Shown here: piece by piece, positions 1-6,774 of the stretch
Layout of the letters: each line of letters opens with the position of its first letter
Position numbering within the stretch: position 1 is the stretch's first letter
Assembly (NCBI GenBank): GCA_913041325.1
Contig: CAJWHU010000044.1
Location: 1-10,354 of the forward strand
DNA from: an uncultured Fidelibacterota bacterium
GTDB lineage: Bacteria > Marinisomatota > Marinisomatia > Marinisomatales > UBA1611
Direction: 5' to 3'
Length of the DNA: 10,354 nt
The notes under the pieces: model-generated
The model's input: only the letters and a program-made list of their open reading frames with translations
The model's database searches: none
Told to the model about the DNA's origin: nothing
Translations under genes and position numbers: made by a program

Positions 1-690
1 AATGTAGGCGCTCTTCACACAGATTACGAACATGCTATATCTTTTGCAATTTCGCACGGTATAGTTATTGAAGATTTTGAGTCAGGAGATTTTCTCTCAT
101 TTGAATGGTTGCACAGTGGATCTTCTCATTGGGAGATAGACACTGATTCGTACAGCGGAGATTACTCAGCAAAGTCCGGTAACATCGGAGATAATCAAGT
201 TTCTGAGCTCGCAATCGAAGTTAATGTATTATATGAGAGCCCAATAAAGTTTTATTCCAAATCGTCCACAGAGCAAGGAGCTTCTGGGAATATTTATGAC
301 TACCTAGAATTCTACATCGGTAATGACTCCCAGGGATTAAACATTGGCGGTGAATCTGGCTGGAGTCAATTTGTTGTATCGGTCCCAGAAGGAAGGCATA
401 CGTTACGCTGGGTATACAAAAAAGACACAGCACAAAGCTCTGGCGAAGATTGTGTATGGATCGATAAGATACAGTTTCCAACTGGTTCAGTGTTTCCTTT
501 GAATATTGATTTTGGTGATCTTAATCTTGATAATATGGTAAATATTTTAGATGTTATCATTACTCTAAACTATATTTTTGGCAATATGGAACTGGGAAAT
601 GAGCAAGTGCAAAATGCTGATACAAACTTAGATGGTAATATCGATGTTTTTGACTTAATTACAATCGTTGATCAAGTACTAACAGATTGA
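1..690 (+). CDS. C-terminal part of a secreted protein with beta-sandwich domain and dockerin-like tail (5' truncated)
   Basis: The reading frame is open from base 1 to a TGA at 688-690, so about 229 residues of a longer protein are visible; the TTG at 109 is internal, not a credible start. Residues about 23-161 (from IEDFESGDF to VWIDKIQFP) resemble the jelly-roll/MAM-like modules appended to large secreted proteases and adhesins of Bacteroidota, Marinimicrobia and Cloacimonadota. The last 60 residues carry two Ca-binding loops of dockerin type: D-L-N-L-D-N-M-V-N-I-L-D (about 173-184) and D-T-N-L-D-G-N-I-D-V-F-D (about 207-218), each followed by a hydrophobic helix. In these phyla such tails occur at the C-terminus of exported proteins without any cellulosome. 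The catalytic part, if any, lies upstream of the window, so the enzyme class is unknown; a C25 or S8 peptidase is only a guess. It is separated from the next gene by 190 bp and is probably an independent transcription unit. Confidence 0.8.
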   Translation, partial: NVGALHTDYEHAISFAISHGIVIEDFESGDFLSFEWLHSGSSHWEIDTDSYSGDYSAKSGNIGDNQVSELAIEVNVLYESPIKFYSKSSTEQGASGNIYDYLEFYIGNDSQGLNIGGESGWSQFVVSVPEGRHTLRWVYKKDTAQSSGEDCVWIDKIQFPTGSVFPLNIDFGDLNLDNMVNILDVIITLNYIFGNMELGNEQVQNADTNLDGNIDVFDLITIVDQVLTD

Positions 691-833
691 TGAATTTAAA
701 GTCACAAGCAGAAACATCTTATTGATACAATAGAATGATCAGTAGAAACCCGACCAGGCTATTTCTCTATTTCAATAATTTTTTAACCTAGTCAATTTTC
801 GACTCCAAATAATACTGTCTGGGAAAGTAATTA

Positions 834-861
834 TTGCGCCTGCTCTGCAATCTTAAATTTG
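834..861 (+). promoter_or_regulatory. Possible promoter of the lipid operon (Bacteroidota-like)
   Basis: The 190-bp gap 691-880 is the only sizeable non-coding stretch before the long gene run. Within it TAAATTTG (854-861) fits the Bacteroidota -7 consensus TAnnTTTG, with TTG at 834-836 seventeen bases upstream as a possible -33 element. Such AT-rich matches arise easily by chance and the host phylum is uncertain. No ECF/ChrR-type element was recognised by eye. The rest of the gap shows no gene and no convincing terminator. Confidence 0.2.
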
Positions 862-880
862 GGAAATCTTATAACAAAAT

Positions 881-1588
881 ATGTTTAAAGATATATTAAA
901 AGTAATTATATCACTTCCCAGCCAGCACGTCATTTATGGCACGATTAGTTTAGTATTGTGTATTGCAGCGACCTGGGTTTATAAAAATAGTTCCCACAAA
1001 ATAAAAGTAATCATCATTCAGACCATCGGTTATCTCGCCATTTTCAATGAGATTGCCTTCCAGGCATATATGTTCTACTACGGGATATGGTCTCCAAGCA
1101 CTTCATTACCTCTAGAGATGTGTTACATTTCAGCGTTACTTGTTCCTTTTTATTCACGAAAAATGTCATCTAGAGATCTCAAAAACTGGTTTTTTTTTGC
1201 AGGGTTTGGTGGCTCGCTATTCGCATTCATTAATACCAATTTATCGGAGATTGAGCATATCTATGTTTCAATACATTATTTCTTTGCTCATGGCCTTGTA
1301 ATCTTTGTAATGCTCAGTATTGTAGTTGATGGATACCGTCCAACATGGTATGATTATTTTAATGCAATTAAATGGACCTCATATTTAGTATGCACAATCA
1401 TTGTCACAAACATAGTTCTTGGCAGTAATTATATGTTCACTTTTAAAAAACCTGAAGGTGTTAACTTCACCTTATTAATGCCCGATTGGCCTTACTATTT
1501 CCTAATTATGCTTTTAATCGGACTTATTTTTTACACACTCATGATGGCGTGCTCCATATTTTTTTACAAAGAGGATATAAACGCCTAA
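881..1588 (+). CDS. YwaF/TIGR02206 family integral membrane protein
   Basis: A 235-residue polytopic membrane protein with about six or seven hydrophobic segments, close to the usual length of the YwaF (TIGR02206, TMEM164-like) family. Family hallmarks seen: SLPLEMCYIS (75-84), IHYFFAHGLV (131-140) with the conserved His, RPTW (153-156) and NYMFTFKKP (183-191) at the start of the last conserved block. Its bacterial function is not established. The eukaryotic relative TMEM164 has been reported to transfer acyl chains into ether phospholipids, which would suit a lipid operon, but homology at that distance is my inference. The ATG at 881 is preceded by only a weak, distant purine run (GGGAAA at 861-866). 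It is the first gene of the run, followed 59 bp later by the DUF2878 gene. Confidence 0.75.
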   Translation: MFKDILKVIISLPSQHVIYGTISLVLCIAATWVYKNSSHKIKVIIIQTIGYLAIFNEIAFQAYMFYYGIWSPSTSLPLEMCYISALLVPFYSRKMSSRDLKNWFFFAGFGGSLFAFINTNLSEIEHIYVSIHYFFAHGLVIFVMLSIVVDGYRPTWYDYFNAIKWTSYLVCTIIVTNIVLGSNYMFTFKKPEGVNFTLLMPDWPYYFLIMLLIGLIFYTLMMACSIFFYKEDINA

Positions 1589-1594
1589 AACGCT

Positions 1595-1632
1595 CATTTT
1601 AATTGATTATTTTAATTATTTAAATTAAAATG
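1595..1632. repeat. 10-bp perfect inverted repeat between genes
   Basis: CATTTTAATT at 1595-1604 is the exact reverse complement of AATTAAAATG at 1623-1632, with an 18-base AT-rich spacer. It fills the largest gap inside the gene run (1589-1647). With one G/C pair per arm it would make a weak hairpin and there is no U-tract, so an intrinsic terminator is unlikely. A repressor operator or an mRNA stability element is possible, as is chance in AT-rich DNA. Confidence 0.35.
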
Positions 1633-1647
1633 TAGGATTCGATCAGC

Positions 1648-2163
1648 ATGAAAAAATTAGTTAACATTTTAGGATTTAAGATTAGTTGGTGGGCTTGTGT
1701 TGTAGGTCCTTCTATTGATATGCCATACATTGGACCAGCTGCAATGCTCATTTTTTTGTTGGCTCACTTTTCTGTTAATGGTACGGAATCATCTGAAATA
1801 AAACTTGTGATTATTTTTTCGATTCTTGGTACCGTTATAGATACTCTAATGGCTCTTTCGGGTTTGTTAACATACAATGGAACTTACAGTAATGAAATTG
1901 TGGTGGCACCATTGTGGATTACCGCGATGTGGTGTGGCTTTGCTCTGCTCGTGAATCATTCGATGGCATGGTTGGAGGGCAAGTTCTTTCAAGCTCTAAT
2001 TCTAGGTGCTGTCATCGGACCAATAGCATATAAAGCAGGGGAGGGGTTAGGCGCAATTAGTTTTCATGGTAACATGTTGCATGTGACGATGATGCTTTCC
2101 ATTGTATGGGGACTAAGTCTGCCGTTAATTTATTGGGTAAATGATAGATTAAAACAGCGTTGA
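1648..2163 (+). CDS. DUF2878 family membrane protein
   Basis: A 171-residue protein with about five membrane-spanning stretches, the normal size for DUF2878. Matching blocks are NILGFKISWWACV (6-18), GTVIDTL (61-67), the PLWITAMWCGFALLVNHSM segment (88-106) and GPIAYKAGEGLGA (124-136). No biochemical function is known to me. From family knowledge, DUF2878 genes in gammaproteobacteria such as Vibrio and Shewanella tend to sit beside the amine-oxidase/DUF1365/CFA cluster, and the same holds here, supporting a role in the same lipid pathway (membrane scaffold, transporter or subunit). The ATG has TAGGA (1633-1637) about 10 bases upstream. The stop is followed after one base by the next start, so the two are probably translationally coupled. 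Confidence 0.8.
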   Translation: MKKLVNILGFKISWWACVVGPSIDMPYIGPAAMLIFLLAHFSVNGTESSEIKLVIIFSILGTVIDTLMALSGLLTYNGTYSNEIVVAPLWITAMWCGFALLVNHSMAWLEGKFFQALILGAVIGPIAYKAGEGLGAISFHGNMLHVTMMLSIVWGLSLPLIYWVNDRLKQR

Positions 2164-2164
2164 A

Positions 2165-2878
2165 ATGTTTAGAATATTAAAGCTAACCTATCCAACCTTA
2201 TTATTATTTCATCTTCTAAGCGCTAGAGTTACCACGGAGGATGTCGCCAAATCAAACGAATTATTTTCATTTCTCAATGGAGATGATGGCTGGGTTCGTA
2301 TTGATGAGAAGCAAGGTGCAGAATTAAGCATTAAATCCTTTCAAAAAATGGATCTGGTTGCATTTAGAGTTCAAAAGAAAACAAATATCCAAAAAGAAAT
2401 AATCAAAGATATAGTAATGGATGTCAAGAATTACGCAAGATACTTTCGTGACCAAAAGGGGTCCACCTTCCAAGAAATCATGAAAACCGAGGACTGGGTA
2501 GATGGGCACCATTATATATCGATTGATCTACCATTTATTAGTGACAGAGAATACTACTTTAGGGTTCAATCTGGTGGTTATTTTGCGAGCGATTCTAACT
2601 CAATCGTCCATTGGCATTTAAAAAAGGGTGAGAACAAATTACCGTACTCGAAAAGTAATAATTCGCATGGTTCAATGATTATCGATTATGGTGCTGGCAC
2701 TTGGGCTGCTGAAAAAGGAGATGACGATGGCTACATGCTTTCTTACAAATTATTTTTAGACCCTGGAGGCTCAATACCGGATTTTGCTGTTGAACTAATG
2801 AATAAGACTAATATAGTTAATATTTTCAATAATGTTCTGGCTGAAGCTTCGAAAAGAGATCTCCCCACTGATCAATAG
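2165..2878 (+). CDS. Exported START-type lipid-binding protein
   Basis: 237 residues. The first 20 or so (MFRILKLTYPTLLLFHLLSA) look like a signal peptide, with likely cleavage after LLSA near residue 20, suggesting a periplasmic protein. Residues about 55-230 have START/Bet v1-like features: VAFRVQKKTNI, a helix I-x-x-I-V-M-D-V-K-N-Y-A-R-Y-F (79-94), then Y-I-S-I-D-L-P-F-I-S-D-R-E-Y-Y-F (117-132), and a C-terminal amphipathic helix VELMNKTNIVNIFNNVLAEA that would cap the hydrophobic cavity. Bacterial members bind lipids, sterol-like molecules or polyketides; the ligand cannot be read here. The start lies one base after the DUF2878 stop with no clear ribosome site of its own, indicating coupling. 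It ends in TAG, and the downstream lipocalin lies in the same reading frame. Domain assignment is by pattern only. Confidence 0.75.
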   Translation: MFRILKLTYPTLLLFHLLSARVTTEDVAKSNELFSFLNGDDGWVRIDEKQGAELSIKSFQKMDLVAFRVQKKTNIQKEIIKDIVMDVKNYARYFRDQKGSTFQEIMKTEDWVDGHHYISIDLPFISDREYYFRVQSGGYFASDSNSIVHWHLKKGENKLPYSKSNNSHGSMIIDYGAGTWAAEKGDDDGYMLSYKLFLDPGGSIPDFAVELMNKTNIVNIFNNVLAEASKRDLPTDQ

Positions 2879-2890
2879 GTATTTTTTAAT

Positions 2891-3439
2891 TTGAAAAGTT
2901 TAATTTACATACTCATATTTTTTAATATTTTTATAGCAAAGGGCTGCTTACGAACTAATGAATACAGTGGTGATCACATGAAGTTAGAAACAGTAGACTA
3001 TGTGGATATAAAAAGATTCATGGGAGATTGGTATGTAATTGCGAACATACCAACTTTTATTGAAAAAGGGGCAACAAATGCGATAGAGTCTTATAAACTT
3101 GCTTCCGATGGGACTGTGGAAACAACCTTCACATTTTTTAAAGGTTCTCCAGATGGTCCCAAGAAAGTATACAGGCCTAAAGGGTTTATAAAAAACAAGG
3201 AAACAAATGCAGAATGGAGGATGCAGTTTATATGGCCATTTAAAATGCCATTCTTGATAGTTGATCTAGATGAAAATTATTTGTACACAGTTATAGGCAT
3301 ACCATCGAAGAAATATGTTTGGATAATGGCGCGGAATCCAGTCCTTGATGATGATACATATAATGGTATAATAGATAGGTTGTCGAAAACTGGATATAAT
3401 ACGTCATTAGTTCAAAAATTGGTGCAGGATTGGGACTAG
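2891..3439 (+). CDS. Envelope lipocalin (Blc-like), TTG start
   Basis: 182 residues starting at TTG. The N-terminus is a short hydrophobic leader ending IFIAKGC; Cys19 could be a lipoprotein acylation site, although the residues before it (A-K-G) fit the lipobox poorly. The lipocalin signature GDWYVIANIP (45-54) follows, with the conserved G-x-W-Y, then E-S-Y-K-L (66-70), WPFKMPFLIVDLD (115-127) and the third conserved region KYVWIMARNP (141-150) with its Arg. This matches bacterial Blc/apolipoprotein-D-like proteins of about 175 residues, which bind fatty acids and lysophospholipids at the outer membrane. The only in-frame ATG is codon 30 (2978), which would delete the leader and start just before the barrel, so TTG is preferred even though no Shine-Dalgarno site precedes it. 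Context with a START protein and acyl-modifying enzymes suggests handling of modified or released acyl chains. Confidence 0.82.
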   Translation: MKSLIYILIFFNIFIAKGCLRTNEYSGDHMKLETVDYVDIKRFMGDWYVIANIPTFIEKGATNAIESYKLASDGTVETTFTFFKGSPDGPKKVYRPKGFIKNKETNAEWRMQFIWPFKMPFLIVDLDENYLYTVIGIPSKKYVWIMARNPVLDDDTYNGIIDRLSKTGYNTSLVQKLVQDWD

Positions 3440-3457
3440 CCACAATTTCAGCTGTGG
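3440..3457 (+). other. Small hairpin between lipocalin and FAD oxidoreductase
   Basis: CCACA (3440-3444) pairs with TGTGG (3453-3457) around an 8-base loop, directly after the lipocalin stop and 12 bases before the next ATG. The stem is short and followed by TTTGTT rather than a clean T-run. It may act as a weak attenuator or mRNA processing site, or mean nothing. Confidence 0.25.
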
Positions 3458-3469
3458 TTTGTTAGCGCT

Positions 3470-4720
3470 ATGAAGATCGCAATAATCGGATCAGGTATTT
3501 CAGGTCTAACATGCGCATATCTTCTTCATAAAAAACATGAAGTTACTATTTTTGAAAAAAACGACTATATTGGAGGGCACACACATACTCACGAAATTGA
3601 ATACAATGACAAGCTCTGGAATATTGATTCTGGTTTTATAGTTTATAACGAACGAACATATCCCAATTTTATTAAAATTCTCGATCAGCTTGGAGTTAAT
3701 AGGCAGCTGACTAGAATGGGGTTCAGTGTGAAATCGGAGAAACATAATCTCGAATACGCAGGACACTCATTAGATGGACTGTTTGCCCAGAGATCTAATT
3801 TTTTCAGACCATCTTTCATCAGGATGCTTCGAAGCATGTTGAGATTTAACTCTGAAGCAAGAGTTGATTTAAAAACAATAGACCCTAATCTCACTCTTGG
3901 AGAGTATTTATCCTCTAACAATTATCCAGATGAATTCATCAAACATTTTATCATACCCATAGGCGCTGCCATCTGGTCAACTGTTCCTAGTCTTATGATG
4001 GACATTCCAGCTATCTTTTTTATTAGATTTTTTGATAACCATGGTATGTTGCAAATAATTGATAGACCAAATTGGTGGGTTATAAGCGGGGGGTCGAAAA
4101 AATACGTAGAAAAAATGGTAGCTGGTTTTAAAGATAAAATAAAACTATCCACACCTGTCCAAAAAGTAAAACGTGATCAAGGCAATGTGATTGTTAAATA
4201 TGGTTTGCAAGCACCAGGGAGTGAGAAATTCGATTCTGTTATTTTTGCTACACACAGCGATCAGGCTTTGGCGATTCTAGATACTCCCTCAAAAGCAGAA
4301 ACGGAAATTTTAGGAGCGATTAAATATCAGAGGAACGATGCTCTTCTTCATTTTGACGATTCTATTCTACCTAGGCGAAAAAAAGCTTGGTCTAGTTGGA
4401 ACTATCTCCTTGATGAGGATCAGGACGGAGCAGTTGCACTCACCTACAATATGAATATTTTACAGAGCTTGAATTCTAGCAGAACGTTTTGTGTCTCGCT
4501 CAATAGTGGCGACCTTGTTGATCGTGCGAAGGTTATTAAAGAGTTGAGCTATGAGCATCCATTGTATACCATTTCAACTTTAGAGGCACAAAATCGTAAA
4601 CACGAAATCAGCGGTATAAATAACACCTTTTATTGTGGCGCGTATTGGAGAAATGGATTTCATGAGGACGGCGTCATGAGCGCTCTCGAGGTATGCAAGA
4701 ATTTTGGTGAATCCATATGA
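3470..4720 (+). CDS. FAD-dependent amine-oxidase-like oxidoreductase (COG2907 type)
   Basis: 416 residues, the usual size for this family. The N-terminus MKIAIIGSGISGLTCAYLL carries the Rossmann dinucleotide motif GxGxxG (G7, G9, G12), the ribose-binding acidic residue E29 and the second FAD contact GGHTHTHE (35-42). The C-terminal FAD-binding block is YCGAYWRNGFHEDGVMSAL (388-406). The middle contains PIGAAIWS (163-170) and WWVISGGSKKYVEKM (202-216), typical of the COG2907 subgroup next to DUF1365 and CFA genes. In plant cyclopropane fatty acid synthases a domain of this family is fused N-terminal to the CFA domain. The reaction is not firmly known; flavin-dependent oxidation, desaturation or reduction of an acyl chain intermediate is the natural expectation. 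The start is clear from the GxGxxG position but has a weak ribosome site. Its last four bases overlap the next gene (ATGA). Confidence 0.9.
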   Translation: MKIAIIGSGISGLTCAYLLHKKHEVTIFEKNDYIGGHTHTHEIEYNDKLWNIDSGFIVYNERTYPNFIKILDQLGVNRQLTRMGFSVKSEKHNLEYAGHSLDGLFAQRSNFFRPSFIRMLRSMLRFNSEARVDLKTIDPNLTLGEYLSSNNYPDEFIKHFIIPIGAAIWSTVPSLMMDIPAIFFIRFFDNHGMLQIIDRPNWWVISGGSKKYVEKMVAGFKDKIKLSTPVQKVKRDQGNVIVKYGLQAPGSEKFDSVIFATHSDQALAILDTPSKAETEILGAIKYQRNDALLHFDDSILPRRKKAWSSWNYLLDEDQDGAVALTYNMNILQSLNSSRTFCVSLNSGDLVDRAKVIKELSYEHPLYTISTLEAQNRKHEISGINNTFYCGAYWRNGFHEDGVMSALEVCKNFGESI

Positions 4721-5499
4721 TAAGTACGAAAAAAAGTTATATTTATTCTGGAACCATAAGGCACCGTCGGTTTGATCCTTTTGATCACTTTTTTACATAT
4801 CCTTTATTTATGACATACATAGATTTAGACTCCATTGAGAGTGCTTTTGAGAAATCCTGGTTGTGGAATATTAACAAGCCAGCTTTAGTTTCATTTATGC
4901 GAGATGATTATCATGGCAACTCCGATCTAAGCCTGGATAAGTCAGTGAGGAAAACTGTATTTGAGAAAACTGGAGTAAAAGTAAAAGGACCAATTAGATT
5001 ATTAACACACCTCAGGTACCTGGGTTATTGTTTCAACCCTGTCAGCTTTTACTATTGCTTTGATGAGGAAGATTTAAAAGTTGATGTAATAATGGCTGAA
5101 GTTACCAACACTCCCTGGAACGAAAGACATTCCTACATAATAAACCAAAGAGATAGATCGGGAAATTCTAGTAATTTAAGGGCAGATCTTGAAAAAAAAC
5201 TGCATGTTAGCCCCTTCTGGGGAATGGATCACCAATATGAGTGGGTGTTTACTCAGCCCAGTGAAAACCTTTTAGTGAATATGAAAAATTATAGACAAGG
5301 AGAAAAAGTTTTTGATGCCACCTTAACTATGAAGAGGTCACCTTTTACAAGAACTGGATTGATAAAGCAAGTGGCTAAATTTCCTCTTATTACATTTGCA
5401 GTAGTTTTCCGCATACATTGGCAGGCTTTTAAGCTTTGGTTAAAAAGAGCCCCCTTTTTTATTCATCCTAATAAGGCAAAATTACTAAGAGAAAATTAG
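4717..5499 (+). CDS. DUF1365 family protein
   Basis: 260 residues, full length for DUF1365 (COG3496). Hallmarks: GTIRHRRF (12-19), YLGYCFNPVSFYYCFD (101-116), AEVTNTPWNERHSY (127-140), KLHVSPF (161-167) and a C-terminal segment RIHWQAFKLWLKRAPFF (232-248). No enzymatic activity is established that I know of; the invariable neighbourhood of FAD oxidoreductase and CFA-type methyltransferase argues that it acts on the same acyl substrate or bridges the two enzymes at the membrane. The conserved C-terminal amphipathic/hydrophobic stretch could attach it to the membrane surface. The ATG overlaps the preceding stop as ATGA, with GGTGA (4706-4710) six bases upstream, so translation of the two is coupled. 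Confidence 0.92.
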   Translation: MISTKKSYIYSGTIRHRRFDPFDHFFTYPLFMTYIDLDSIESAFEKSWLWNINKPALVSFMRDDYHGNSDLSLDKSVRKTVFEKTGVKVKGPIRLLTHLRYLGYCFNPVSFYYCFDEEDLKVDVIMAEVTNTPWNERHSYIINQRDRSGNSSNLRADLEKKLHVSPFWGMDHQYEWVFTQPSENLLVNMKNYRQGEKVFDATLTMKRSPFTRTGLIKQVAKFPLITFAVVFRIHWQAFKLWLKRAPFFIHPNKAKLLREN

Positions 5500-5502
5500 G
5501 CG

Positions 5503-6774
5503 ATGGGTTCCACAATGCAAGTAGATCATTTAGCTGAGAAATTAAAAAAACGAGGTAAAGTTAATTTCCTCGCCTCAATTTTTAAGAATGGCCTAAAAAA
5601 GAAGTTAAGTCACCTTAAAGAGGGATACCTAACGATTGAGGACGCGGATGAAAAATTTAATTTTGGAAACCCGCAATCAAATTTAAGAACTAATGTCATT
5701 ATTCATTCTCAGGAGTTCTACGTGTTGACAGGTAGCGGTGGTGCCTTGGGTATTGCAGAAGCTTACATACTTGGATATTGGACTGCTGATGATGTAGTAA
5801 TGCTCATGCGCATCATACTAAAGAATCGATCAATTCTTTTATCTTTAAACAATGGCATTACTAAGCTTTTAAGCCCTATAAATAAATTAATTCACAAAAG
5901 TAGGCAGAATACCATAAAGGGAAGTAAGGAGAATATCCTTGCTCATTATGATCTGAGTAATGATTTTTATAAACTATGGCTCGATCCTACCATGACCTAT
6001 TCATGCGCATTTTTTAGTGAGTCTGATACAAATCTAGAAGCTGCCTCGATTGAAAAATTAGATCGCATATGCAGGAAGTTGAAACTTTCAGAGAGTGATA
6101 GCGTTCTAGAAATAGGAACTGGTTGGGGAAGTTTTTCTATACATGCAGCAAAAAATTACGGTTGCAAAATTACAACAACTACCATTTCTGACGAGCAGTA
6201 TCATTATGCCAAAAAGCGGGTTGTGGAAGAAGGTATGGAATCAAGGATAAATGTTTTAAATAAAGACTATAGAACCCTAGATGGGAAGTTTGATAAAATC
6301 ATTTCTATTGAGATGATAGAGGCAGTTGGTTATGAATATATTTCTGAGTATTTCATTAAGGTCTCATCACTTTTGAAACCGGATGGGCTTATGGCGCTAC
6401 AAGGTATTACGTATAATGACCACAACTTTGATGTTTATAAAAATTCCGTTGACTTTATTAAAAAATATATTTTCCCTGGTTCATGTTTAATTTCAATTTC
6501 ACAAATTATCGACGTTGTTAAGAAAAAAACGGATCTTTCAATGATCGATATGGAAGATATCACTCTTCATTATGTAAAAACTCTTAGTACCTGGAGAAAA
6601 AATTTTATTAAGGTAATGCCAGAGGTGAAAAAAATGGGGTATTCTCAAGCCTTTATCAACATGTGGGAGTTCTACTTTCTATATTGTGAAGCTGGTTTCA
6701 CTGAGAGAAATATAGGAGATGTACAACTAGTATTTGCAAAATCCAAAGCAAGGGATTTGGAGGTGAAGTATTAA
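5503..6774 (+). CDS. Cyclopropane-fatty-acyl-phospholipid synthase family SAM methyltransferase
   Basis: 423 residues; CFA synthases are about 380-430. The N-terminal domain (about 40-130) precedes the conserved segment from AHYDLSNDFYKLWLD (147-161) to MTYSCAFF (164-171), followed by SAM motif I VLEIGTGWGS (201-210), SIEMIEAVG (268-276) and VDFIKKYIFPGSCL (316-329). Compared by eye with E. coli CFA, the bicarbonate/active-site residues C139, E239, Y317 and C354 appear as C168, E273, Y357 and C395, but His266 is replaced by Gln300 (ALQGITY). As I recall, this substitution is shared by the subgroup next to DUF1365 genes and by plant CPA synthases, so it does not rule out activity. Expected reaction: methylene or methyl transfer from SAM to the double bond of a phospholipid acyl chain. 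A second ATG at 5515 is in frame and could be the true start. The gene starts 3 bp after DUF1365 and abuts the next gene with no gap. Whether the product is cyclopropane or a methyl branch is undecided, so no symbol is given. Confidence 0.9.
   Translation: MGSTMQVDHLAEKLKKRGKVNFLASIFKNGLKKKLSHLKEGYLTIEDADEKFNFGNPQSNLRTNVIIHSQEFYVLTGSGGALGIAEAYILGYWTADDVVMLMRIILKNRSILLSLNNGITKLLSPINKLIHKSRQNTIKGSKENILAHYDLSNDFYKLWLDPTMTYSCAFFSESDTNLEAASIEKLDRICRKLKLSESDSVLEIGTGWGSFSIHAAKNYGCKITTTTISDEQYHYAKKRVVEEGMESRINVLNKDYRTLDGKFDKIISIEMIEAVGYEYISEYFIKVSSLLKPDGLMALQGITYNDHNFDVYKNSVDFIKKYIFPGSCLISISQIIDVVKKKTDLSMIDMEDITLHYVKTLSTWRKNFIKVMPEVKKMGYSQAFINMWEFYFLYCEAGFTERNIGDVQLVFAKSKARDLEVKY
6759..6765 (+). promoter_or_regulatory. 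Strong ribosome binding site inside the CFA gene end
   Basis: GGAGGTG lies nine bases before the ATG at 6775, within the last codons of the CFA-type gene. It is the best Shine-Dalgarno match in the window and fixes the start of the second methyltransferase, whose neighbours mostly have weak sites. It suggests that this enzyme is translated efficiently and independently of coupling. Confidence 0.7.

Noticed and set aside
221..560. Open frames on the - strand opposite the first gene
   Set aside because: They lie wholly opposite a clear dockerin/beta-sandwich coding frame and their translations show no recognisable domain.
750..805. Hairpin GACCAGG/CCTAGTC as terminator of the first gene
   Set aside because: The arms have an internal mismatch and a loop of more than 25 bases, so a functional intrinsic terminator is not supported.
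691..880. ECF sigma/ChrR-type promoter, as found before related CFA clusters in some proteobacteria
   Set aside because: No such -35/-10 element could be recognised by eye and no sigma or anti-sigma gene is in the window.
3506..4152. Three - strand open frames opposite the FAD oxidoreductase
   Set aside because: They are short shadows of a strongly conserved gene, with no start signals and no domain features.
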